Below, piece by piece: positions 1-9,180 of a DNA stretch of 64,000 nucleotides. The translations under genes were made by a program, and so were the position numbers. The notes below the pieces were generated by a model. It had not been told where the DNA came from. It made no database searches and saw nothing but the letters and a program-made list of their open reading frames with translations. How positions within the stretch are numbered: position 1 is the stretch's first letter; the number at the start of each line of letters is the position of its first letter. The DNA comes from Bolinopsis microptera (lineage: Eukaryota; Ctenophora; Tentaculata; Lobata; Bolinopsidae), in contig NC_087072.1 of NCBI RefSeq assembly GCF_026151205.1, positions 4,235,375 through 4,299,374 on the forward strand, in the 5' to 3' direction.

Positions 1-360
1 TTCTGGCTCTTTCTCCATCTTTGCTTTTAAAGATTCAACAAGTTTTCTCCGTATCAGCCTCTCCTCAGGAGATCGATCAGGACTCAGAAATGTTTTATTG
101 AACTGTGACGACTGCTTCAAGTTCTTAGCATTACTGAGCACAACAGAAACTAAGTCTGATCGGCTGAAGCAAACTCTGACTGGACGATGTTGGCCAGGCT
201 TCGCAGTTCCCAGACGGTAACATTCCCTCACGAAGGGTTTTTCTGCTCCAGCAATTTCACTAAGCATACCTCCCACAACTGCATCAAGATTGGTTTTAGG
301 ATCCTCCCTGAGTCCGTATACCATCACACAGCGACTGCGATTATCATTGTCAACTGCTGA
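1..360 (-). mobile_element. LINE ORF1-like fragment (RRM-type, partial)
   Basis: Read from 360 down to 1, the minus strand is open for about 120 codons and runs off the window edge. It shows the layout of the RRM-like domain in ORF1 proteins of non-LTR retrotransposons: a 'VMVYGLRED' strand, a Leu-rich helix, 'ECYRLGTAKPG' followed by 'RPVRVCF', then 'VLSNAKNLK' and a basic 'SPEERLIRRKL' helix. In that family the protein binds RNA and acts as a nucleic-acid chaperone for the element. No Met start is visible, and upstream (361 onward) the sequence turns into an unrelated dispersed repeat, so this is a broken copy. The family call rests on motif order only. Confidence 0.7.
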
Positions 361-419
361 TTGTCGAGTAGTATTAAATACTCGTATCTACATAATTATT
401 GATTTAATTTAGGAATTGT
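361..419 (+). repeat. short dispersed repeat, also at 26231-26281
   Basis: The stretch starting TTGTCGAGTAGT and ending TTGATTTAATTT recurs with few changes at 26231. Both copies lie beside a member of the AACGGGTGATAC repeat family. It is probably one part of a composite repeat; function is unknown. Confidence 0.6.
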
Positions 420-446
420 ATATAAATATCTTTGAGCAAGTTTAAT

Positions 447-560
447 TTTGTCATACGTTGTATGACCCGCCGCGCACGAAGTGCGCGGCTCCCCCTGTAT
501 CGTCGAAGACGATACACTATAGTGAAGCGACAGTGGGGGTCACCACGTGATACAAGTTTA
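447..560 (+). repeat. double-hairpin element, copy 1
   Basis: About 110 bp beginning TTTGTCATACGTTGTATGAC and ending GTCACCACGTGATACAA. It contains two consecutive perfect hairpins with the same GAA loop: CCGCGCACGAAGTGCGCGG and TGTATCGTCGAAGACGATAC(A). A second copy lies at 41027-41131. The short reading frame here is a by-product of the GC-rich hairpins. It is probably a small non-autonomous mobile element, but no target duplication is clear. Confidence 0.6.
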
Positions 561-660
561 ATTGTCAATGAGAATGCACCCCAGCACTTGGCGCGCGGCG
601 GCTTTGATGTTAGCGGCTACAAGTTAGGCAGCTGACGATAAGATGCCGCGCGCATTCAGC

Positions 661-749
661 TTAACGGGTGATACTCGTAAAATATCTGTTCCATATATTG
701 GACCGTCGACGAGTCCAACTCGGCGCGCTGGTAGGTTGTAAACCTACAA
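661..749 (+). repeat. AACGGGTGATAC dispersed repeat family, copy 1
   Basis: Family layout: TTAACGGGTGATACTCGTAA, an AT-rich stretch, a conserved core CCGTCGACGAGTCCAACTCG followed by GCGCGC, and a terminal palindrome of the type GTAGGTT-ATA-AACCTAC. The core folds as CGAGT-CCA-ACTCG. Other copies or parts are at 24286 (minus), 26409, 31028, 37178, 49163 (minus) and 49867. This is the best-preserved complete copy on the left side. Confidence 0.75.
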
Positions 750-1472
750 GCATTCAGCGTACGGCTTTTCGTTTTTGATTTTACAGGGCAACTTTTAATG
801 ATTATTAATGAAATTATCGGATATTTATAATTCAATATGTATTAATTCTGATCTTCTGTGGAAAATAAAAATTGTATTTACTTAAATTGTATTTTACTTA
901 ACCTGATCAACACTCCTAAACCTTAAACAGGCCATGGAGTGCTTGTTAGGTGGGGGTCTAGACTGCTTTTTGTTGTGATGTGAATTTGTGGATTTTATTT
1001 TTATCTATTGAATTGGTTTATTCATTTTTCAAGGGTGTCTATCCTTATAGCTAGACAATTACCATTGCTGAAATTACATGTATACTGTTCGAATCATTTT
1101 CACAGAAGTAACTTTGCAGCATTTTGGCTGTATTGCTAAATTTTGCTGTATTGCTAAATTGATCTTGTTTGATTATGATCATATATATATATATCTATCA
1201 AAAAAGGAAAGGTCATTCAAACAATATATTCATTTAGAGCCAGTGCATTGATTGTCATTTATTTGGCTACTTTTACCATTAAGGTTTTTTTATAAATATC
1301 AGTTTTTAAGGGGTTTTTTACTCAGATTTTTACTTTTATTATATAGGATCATCGTGATATTATCCGCTCCTACTAAATCGCTCGCCGAAATTTTAAGAAA
1401 ATTCTTGCGAAAAGGCCCTTTGGGTATGAAATTGATCTGGTTCGGTGTATTTTTGGACGCTGATTCCGAATA
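750..1472. other. AT-rich intergenic stretch
   Basis: No coding frame with codon character, RNA gene or repeat that I can support. It contains a short TA microsatellite near 1180-1195 and a duplicated 'TTGCTGTATTGCTAAATT'-like phrase near 1125-1160. Confidence 0.5.
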
Positions 1473-1722
1473 TGACGTAGGGTAAACATGCTTCCCTGGA
1501 GAGTTATGGGCAAAAAACCGTTTTGGTCACGTGACAGGCTAGTAAAACATGAATTCGATTATTTATAGGGCTCGGGTTAGGGTTAGGGTTGTGGTAAGGG
1601 TTATGGATAGCTTCGGGGTTATGGTTAGGGTTGGGATTAGGGTTTATGTAAAACCGTTTTGTACGGCTGCAAAACCATAAAAACCAAAGTCACGTGAAAT
1701 TTTTGGGCAAGCGAATTAGTAA
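1473..1722. repeat. GTCACGTGA-bordered repeat with TTAGGG-like tract
   Basis: Two GTCACGTGA motifs (near 1528 and 1690) and repeated AAAACCGTTTTG phrases bracket a degenerate run of GGGTTAGGGTTAGGGTT units at 1567-1652. A related arrangement (GTAGGGTAAA, GCTTCCCT, GTCACGTGAC, then a G-rich tract) occurs at 39833-40095. The tract therefore belongs to a dispersed repeat and is not a chromosome end. Confidence 0.55.
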
Positions 1723-1996
1723 GAGCCGATATTATCTATATATTGTTTGAATAATACTATTTTCTCATCCAAACAATATAATATATATACATTCAATGAA
1801 ATCGAGTGATGTAGAAAGTGGACACTATCTATGTTGATAGTGTTATAAACACAGTGTTTTCTCCTCTAGGCATTATATTTGAAGTGGGTTCTAAAAGGGC
1901 AGCACGTTAGGCTTCTCCTCTCCTTTTCCACCTTTAGTTATAACATCAAACGACACCAGCTTCCCAAGCAGATAATCAATAGGAAATCTCATTTGA

Positions 1997-3365
1997 ATGA
2001 ACAGCCCAACTGAAGTTCTAAGCAATCTCTATGTTGGCAATGTAAAATGTCTGGAAAGTAAGGTTCACTTCGATGGCATTGTGTCTGTCATGGTCAAACC
2101 TCCTGAGAAGGTGCTAATTCTTTACATACTAATAGTTTAAATGAAATGTATTAGCACCCAGTGCTCAATTTTTCTGTATCTTCCATCAGCTGTTACCATT
2201 TTAAACATGTATTAAACTTATGTTGCATTGGTTGATTTATAGATGAGCGCTCAACCAGGCATATTTATCAATTATGATGGTTGATGATGATCCTTCATCA
2301 CTTAGGTTGAAAAGATAACAAACTGTAAGAAACTGCTGGTTCTAATAAACGACACTGCTGATGATAACATCAAGATTCACTTTGAAGAAGCATCTAATTT
2401 CATCCATAGCATAGTTTCTAATGGTGGTGCAGGTAAGCTGTTGCCATGGGTTTTTATAAAACTAGCACATGAGCTCATTGTCATTTGTCATGCTTGAAAT
2501 TGCAGTTGATAAGTTAGTGTTCTTCTCAGAGATACATTTTGTAAGTTGTCCTTCCCTCTAGAACACAACCTCCATCAGTTCTTGTGCATTGCAAGATGGG
2601 TGTCAGCAGAAGTTGTTCTATCATTCTTGGCTATCTCATGAAATGTAGACAGATGACTCTTCTAGAAGCTCACCAACTTGTTAGATCCAAGAGAAAAACT
2701 GCTCGCCCAAATGAGGGGTTTTGGAGACAGCTAATTGAATTTGAAAGAGTGAGTATAATATACATTACATATTTGCATTTAATGCTATAAAAGTAATTAT
2801 AATTTGTGACTTGAAATAGAAATATTCTAATGAACTTTTATTCAAAATGTTCTCTCAATTAATAAGTATTTGATCATTATCTGTTACTCAACATCTTGGA
2901 CTACTTTGCAGGAACTGTTTGAAGGGAAGAACTCTGTAAGTTTTATCACGCTACCTAGTGGAGAGTGTGTTCCTAGTGTATATGAAACTGAATATAAGAA
3001 TATGGTTTTTTTGCATTAGTGCAATTTTGGCTTTTTAGATTTGCAACTGTAACCTACTACCCAGATAGCATACATTTGAGTAATTTTGCCAGCTTTTCCC
3101 CAACCACCACAGACAGCTCCTGTTTATGAAATATGTATTGTAAATTTGTAAATTTGACTTTTATTTCATAATATAATGTTTATGGGCATATGTTGGAATG
3201 TGCATCAACTTTAAAACTCGGCTTGTTTTTCTGAGATTGAACATGATGATCATATAATATTATTCTCAAAATAATAACGCAATTATGTTATTTCTGTTAT
3301 GTTATTATATTGCAATGTTATTATTGGATTGACAGTACAGTGCGATCTTAGCCATGAATCTATAG
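1997..3365 (+). CDS. atypical dual-specificity protein phosphatase (5 exons)
   Basis: Exons 1997-2110, 2306-2432, 2579-2748, 2912-2935 and 3336-3365 join in frame to 154 codons plus TAG; every junction is GT-AG. The product is one small DSP domain. The catalytic signature 'VHCKMGVSRS' is the HCX5R P-loop with Cys85 and Arg91, and 'NDTADDN' supplies the expected general-acid Asp54. 'GYLMKCRQMTLLEAHQLVRS' matches the helices after the P-loop. Such enzymes remove phosphate from Tyr and Ser/Thr, often on MAP kinases or actin regulators; the substrate cannot be read here. There is no signal peptide or extra domain. The length fits DUSP14/19/22-like enzymes. The first Met was chosen because it precedes 'LSNLYVGN', the usual domain start. 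The last two short exons are the least certain part. Confidence 0.8.
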
Positions 3366-3383
3366 AAGTCAAAACCTTGAAGC

Positions 3384-5203
3384 ATGACTACAGATAAAAA
3401 GCAGTCTAAAAATTGGGCTAACACACAATGGCAGAAAAAAGAACCTCTCTTTGTTGCTGCTCCAAAACCTAATATTATATTCCCAAAAATAAAGTGCGTC
3501 ACGAGTATTATTCAATCACCAACTTCGTTATTTTACGACCTATCAAAGATGTACAGTGTCTTTAAGTTTCAAATGATGGATTTACAGCTGTCCATTAACA
3601 CATGAAGACTATTTTAAATACTAATAATGATCCCTATTAAGGGACTTAAAGATAAGTAAAGAGCTAGCTCTTTCTAAGCCAATCCAGCTTCCAGACGCAC
3701 AGTTTAGGACTCCCAATGCTATAGATGCGGAGCAGTACGCCCATTTATCATCTATGCTCAGGTTTTTATTTCATAGCGTTAGTTTTAGATCATAATGTTA
3801 ATCTATATAAAATGTAATTAAAATAGATATTATGGTAAGATATAATGTCATCAATTTGATAACTAAATTAAAACGGGCCGAGTATTCAGTGTACAACTAC
3901 TCAAATCACTAATGTAAGTACAAACTACTGTTCAATAACATATTATGTAGTACAGCTATAATAATAGCATCTAGGGTAATACTAAGGATAATAATGCCGA
4001 CTGTTATTTTTTGTTGAAAATTGCAAAACATGTATTGATGACAGCAACAGCTGTAAAACGGACTTCTCTTCTATAATTAAAAACTCCTTTTTCAGGACTA
4101 ACATCTTCCCCGGGTGTGAGGTTAACAGATGTACTTCTTCTTACGCTCAAACCTACAGTAACCCGTACACGGAACCTAACTACTTTCCCATCAAGTCTTC
4201 CAAAGATTTCAGGTTTGATTTCAGAAACGCGTAGTTTTGAGTCTCTGAGCAATTTATTTGACAGTTTCTTTAATATCTATAATTTATACTTGGAAATAAA
4301 ACAGAAAGTCAGCTCCAAATCTGCCGATAACACTCAATAAACAACTTGGTTCTTTTTGAGCCACCCAAAATGAAGTGATAAGTGAATCGTAATAGGGGGA
4401 ACTGAAAAGGTTTTGTGTGCATACTGTTATGTTCTTCTAATTCACAGAAGACGAAAGCAAGGTTTCAGTAAACGTTTGGAACATGACTTGGAGATAAAGA
4501 GGATACAAGCAGCGTGGAAAGAGTACTTTGAAACACAAAAGCAGTTGATTAATTGGGACGACAAGAAATCTGATTCTAAGCCAAAACGTGCCGCTAAGGT
4601 TTGATATCCAGTATTTTTTAAATATGAAAAAAATGTCACAATTTATTTTATTATATTTGTTATAAATAACTATAAATAAACGGCTTATTTGATCCTTGAT
4701 CCATTCCTTTCAAATTAAAGTCTATAAACATTAAACATGGTACTGGTTACTAAACTATCATAAAGATTGTATTCTCCATGAAAGCATTTGCTAATAGTTG
4801 TAACTGATCGCCATAGTTCTATGGTAACTTCAGTAATGTATCTGTCTCCCATAAAATATTGTTCCCTCTATCTAGCTACCATACACTGAACCCTCTCTTT
4901 TAGGCGTAGGTCCCTGCATCTGGAGCAACTTGGAACACTAAACTAGAGAATTCCTCAAATGTAACTAGATCCCTCCTGCAGCCTGCTCCAGTTCCTGTCA
5001 AAAAGAAGAAACCTCCTCCAAAACCCAAACTTAAACCTCCTCCTGAGCCTGTAATACCTAGTCCGGATATGGGAGATCTAGATATCTTCCCTTCACACGA
5101 AACACCAGAGTGGGCTAAAGGTGGGGACTCAATTCCTGAGGAGTTGGAGCAATCTGAGATGGAGACTGAACAATTCTGGGCTTTTTACGATGACCCCTTC
5201 TAA
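3384..5203 (+). CDS. unrecognised Lys/Pro-rich protein (5 exons)
   Basis: Exons 3384-3493, 3642-3761, 4096-4212, 4448-4598 and 4982-5203 join in frame to 239 codons plus TAA. The start lies only 19 bp beyond the preceding stop. I do not recognise the family. The N-terminal third is basic and Trp/Gln-containing ('NWANTQWQKKE'). The middle has a Tyr/Pro-rich piece ('YSNPYTEPNYFPIK'). Exon 4 encodes a charged helix ('KRLEHDLEIKRIQAAWKEYF') with coiled-coil character. Exon 5 opens with a Lys/Pro run ('KKKKPPPKPKLKPPPEP') and ends acidic with aromatic residues ('FWAFYDDPF'). No signal peptide or membrane segment. An alternative acceptor for exon 2 at 3657 keeps the same frame; without splicing at 4212, exon 3 would end at a TAG at 4232. 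An axonemal or cytoskeletal role is conceivable but unsupported. Confidence 0.65.
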
Positions 5204-5366
5204 AAGTAACCATGGTACTGTCATGGTTACATGAAGAAGAAGTACCTATACTCGAACAGTTACTCTCAGTAGTATAATTATTTCCACTCACTCCAACTCC
5301 TCTGTTGACTGCTGCAGGTTGTTTCCGAATGTCATGTAGCTTAGTAGCTTACCCAGCTAGCTTTTA

Positions 5367-5372
5367 AATAAA
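5367..5372 (+). terminator. polyadenylation signal AATAAA
   Basis: A canonical AATAAA lies about 160 bp after the stop of the Lys/Pro-rich gene, followed by T- and GT-containing sequence. It is a plausible 3' end for that transcript. Confidence 0.45.
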
Positions 5373-6278
5373 GTACATGTTACAATATTAGTATATGTAG
5401 TTACAATAGCTCCACGAGCTATTTTTAAAATACAGCACAAGTTTGCATTCAACATATTATTCATAATATTGTCCGCTTGCTGCAATTAGAAGATCTGTTT
5501 ATCGTTATTTATACACGTTCTCGCCATGTATTTACTATGAATATGGTTGAAGTTTAGTCTTATCTCAGTACTAAATCACGCATAATGTGCAAATGTTTTA
5601 AACTTTTAGATTATGCTTGCTATTATCTTCTACACTCTTCTTCTTGACTATGTAGAAATATGGCAATTAGATTTAATTATACGTACACGGTACAATTTTA
5701 ATTAGATTCAGTTTTTATTTTAATTAGATATTATGCTTAATGATTGTTTTAGATGATTAGATTTGATCTTATTTTTACAAATTTTATACGCATGTGATGT
5801 ATTGATGTATATAAATAATACGGGTATGTTTTAAGGATTGATGTTAATAGTATGTATAAATTATGTTATAGTTCTCTATATTGTATAAATAACTATTATG
5901 CTATGTATAGACCTTTGCTTGCTGATTGGAATGATAAAGAATCAATTAATTCGTAAATTATTGAATTACAGTTATGATATTATCAACAGTATTATATACA
6001 TTTATAAGATTTCCCAATTTGTTCATGCCTCTTATCACATTGTAACAGGCACGTTGAGTATCGTTGCCATGGAGACCAAGTTTAATAACATTAGGATGGT
6101 TGTAATATGTTGAGATAAATTTGTAGATTTTTATAAACTTTTACAAACTTTAGATAACAACACAGCGTTTATTATTTGCTATACTGCGTTTTCATCATTA
6201 AAACAAAAACAGTGAAATTCTAAAGTAACCTAGTTAATGGTAGTGATCGTATTGTTAGTATTATATATCTGATGTCTA
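5373..6278. other. AT-rich intergenic region
   Basis: Very AT-rich. I see no exon with coding character, no tandem repeat and no RNA gene. Short open frames here have no recognisable content. Confidence 0.5.
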
Positions 6279-6290
6279 TAGATGTGGATA

Positions 6291-6415
6291 CTGGCGGGGA
6301 GGTGATAATTGTTTGTTAACATTAATAGTGAGCACATGTTAAGCAGGCTGAGGAGGTGATAATTGTTTGTTTACATTTTAGGTCGAGCACATGTTAAGCA
6401 GGCTGAGGAGGTGAT
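6291..6415 (+). repeat. tandem duplication at the left arm tip
   Basis: The phrase GGAGGTGATAATTGTTTGTT, then GAGCACATGTTAAGCAGGCT, is repeated twice in tandem just inside the terminus and mirrored at 8930-9050. Subterminal duplications of this kind are common in foldback elements. Confidence 0.7.
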
Positions 6416-7449
6416 ACATATTTTGTATTATAGAAGGTTTGTAACACTTGTAACGCCTTCTTGTTACCCCCCTTTGAGGACCCCGAATTATTTTCTGAAC
6501 GAAAGCTCAAAAATAACCGAGAAATCGATCTTCTTATTAACTCATTTTGATGACTGTTTCTGACCTAAAATTGCACGAAAAATCGATTAAGCTAGGTTTC
6601 AGAACCTATAAACACTTCCTTATCCCTCAAAATTGATGTTTTATAGTTAATACGACCAACAAGCAACATATATTTTGATCCTTCGGTTCTACTCATGACC
6701 TAGACAGTTAAGCTGAACCCGACAGATTGAGGCAATCCTCACCTTAACTGATCAAACTGGTACTAACACAATTTTCAGATATAAATGTTCTTTGCGATAC
6801 GTTTATTGCAGCTTTGCAACTTGAGTGAAGACCAGAGTACGAAAACACACAGCAGGTAAGCAACTCACTTTTGGTGACTGTTCCTCACGAACATTCTGAT
6901 CCTGTAACATATGAACAGGGAGATCGTCTCCTTAACAAATCGAACAGGTACTATCACAATTTCCAGAGCACAGCATGATAACAAAGTCAAAAGAAACACA
7001 ATGAAGGTAGGTTACCAACACCACAATATAACAATCATACTGACAACTGAATTAAATGTATTCTGACGACGGGCAGCCCTGATGTGCTCCGTGGTCCTCA
7101 ACGAGCGACCACTTGTAATAGAGGTGTTATGTCATGTGACACCGATCCGTCCAATCACAAACAGGAAAAGTGAGCAGATCGATATCGTGTGTTTACTTTC
7201 CTTATCTTTATTTGACCCTCTGTTCACATTGTTATCTCTACCACATCTTGACTCGGCAAGGTCCGCGTGCAATATCTGCACCGCGGTAAACACGCCATGA
7301 TTACGTCATGAACTTGAAATAGTGTGATTGTTGTACACTTATATAACCGTGCCCATCGCCCACGTACATTACAAACTGTTGGGGGGGTGGGGGCGGGGGA
7401 TGGGGTTTAAGATAAACAACCGATCTTGATAGTGTGTTGGTCGCTCCTC

Positions 7450-7888
7450 CAACTGACTGTGATGCTTATCGTCCAGTCAGGAACAGAATAATAACATAAT
7501 TTTTTAGTTATAGTATGTCTCGGCTGAACTGCGGAGATAAGTACAGTTTGCTGTAATATGTACAATTTGCTGTAATATGTGGTCGCGATTATCAACTCAG
7601 TGGAATTCCAAATGATGAACTGTGCTTTAAGTTTACACCAACTGGAACCAAAGGAATATACCCATGAGTGCTCCCTAACTTAACTTGGACGGTAAGTGTT
7701 TGACAATAAAAACTAGGACACGAATTCTCTGACAAGAAATGTTAGCAGGTTTAAATAAAATATACCTGCAATTAGCAGGTTTAAATAAAATATACCTGCA
7801 ATTAGCAGGTTTAAATAAAATATACCTCCAACTGACTGTGGTGCTTATCGTCCAGTCAGGAACAGAATAATAACATAATTTTTTATTT
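7450..7888. repeat. internal repeats in the foldback centre
   Basis: A 33-bp unit (TTAGCAGGTTTAAATAAAAT, then ATACCTGCAA) is repeated three times at about 7742-7829. A 55-bp phrase beginning CCAACTGACTGTG occurs at about 7448-7507 and again at about 7828-7886. The centre has no coding frame of note. Confidence 0.75.
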
Positions 7889-9180
7889 ATTCAAGTAGCC
7901 CTGGTCATTTTAAAAAAATCGTTGTCGACCTCCCTTAAAAAAACAGGGTTCAAATTTTTGTAATGTACGTGGGCGATGGGCGATGGGCACGGTTATATAA
8001 GTGTACAACAATCACACTATTTCAAGTTCATGACGTAATCATGGCGTGTTTACCGCGGTGCAGATATTGCACGCGGACCTTGCCGAGTCAAGATGTGGTA
8101 TAGATAACAATGTGAACAGAGGGTCAAATAAAGATAAGGAAAGTAAACACACGATATCGATCTGCTCACTTTTCCTGTTTGTGATTGGACGGATCGGTGT
8201 CACATGACATAACACCTCTATTACAAGTGGTCGCTCGTTGAGGACCACGGAGCACATCAGGGCTGCCCGTCGTCAGAATACATTTAATTCAGTTGTCAGT
8301 ATGATTGTTATATTGTGGTGTTGGTAACCTACCTTCATTGTGTTTCTTTTGACTTTGTTATCATGCTGTGCTCTGGAAATTGTGATAGTACCTGTTCGAT
8401 TTGTTAAGGAGACGATCTCCCTGTTCATATGTTACAGGATCAGAATGTTCGTGAGGAACAGTCACCAAAAGTGAGTTGCTTACCTGCTGTGTGTTTTCGT
8501 ACTCTGGTCTTCACTCAAGTTGCAAAGCTGCAATAAACGTATCGCAAAGAACATTTATATCTGAAAATTGTGTTAGTACCAGTTTGATCAGTTAAGGTGA
8601 GGATTGCCTCAATCTGTCGGGTTCAGCTTAACTGTCTAGGTCATGAGTAGAACCGAAGGATCAAAATATATGTTGCTTGTTGGTCGTATTAACTATAAAA
8701 CATCAATTTTGAGGGATAAGGAAGTGTTTATAGGTTCTGAAACCTAGCTTAATCGATTTTTCGTGCAATTTTAGGTCAGAAACAGTCATCAAAATGAGTT
8801 AATAAGAAGATCGATTTCTCGGTTATTTTTGAGCTTTCGTTCAGAAAATAATTCGGGGTCCTCAAAGGGGGGTAACAAGAAGGCGTTACAAGTGTTACAA
8901 ACCTTCTATAATACAAAATATGTATCACCTCCTCAGCCTGCTTAACATGTGCTCGACCTAAAATGTAAACAAACAATTATCACCTCCTCAGCCTGCTTAA
9001 CATGTGCTCACTATTAATGTTAACAAACAATTATCACCTCCCCGCCAGTATCCACATCTATTATATAATTATATATATTATAATATATAGCGGCGCTCCT
9101 AATGTGCTGCATGGTATTGAACTTTTTGCACAGTTTTATCTATAAATCTAACAAATATATCCTTACTGTATCGTGTAGGA

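Larger units (their letters stand above)
6279..9061. mobile_element. 2.8-kb foldback element (1.1-kb inverted arms)
   Basis: Positions 6279-7376 and 7956-9061 are near-perfect reverse complements. Open frames on the left arm (6363-6563, 7082-7300) reappear on the right arm (8976-8776, 8257-8039), with only one residue differing between the second pair. Outer ends read GATGTGGATACTGGCGGGGA and its complement, flanked on both sides by TA, which fits a TA target duplication. The right arm carries one extra GGGCGAT unit near 7973. The 580-bp centre holds tandem repeats and no transposase. The structure suits a foldback or giant MITE-type DNA transposon. Its right end lies only about 120 bp from the DNAJC11 start codon. 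Confidence 0.85.

Noticed and set aside
432-635. Arg-rich small protein, similar to one at 41041
   Set aside because: The similarity comes from the shared double-hairpin repeat; reading frames are incidental and differ after the hairpins.
661-749. Hammerhead ribozyme in the AACGGGTGATAC repeats
   Set aside because: GACGAG and a short stem resemble part of the core, but the CUGANGA order and the GAAA box are missing on both strands in all copies.
1567-1652. Telomere end (TTAGGG)n
   Set aside because: Only a few degenerate units inside a dispersed repeat; unique sequence and genes lie on both sides.
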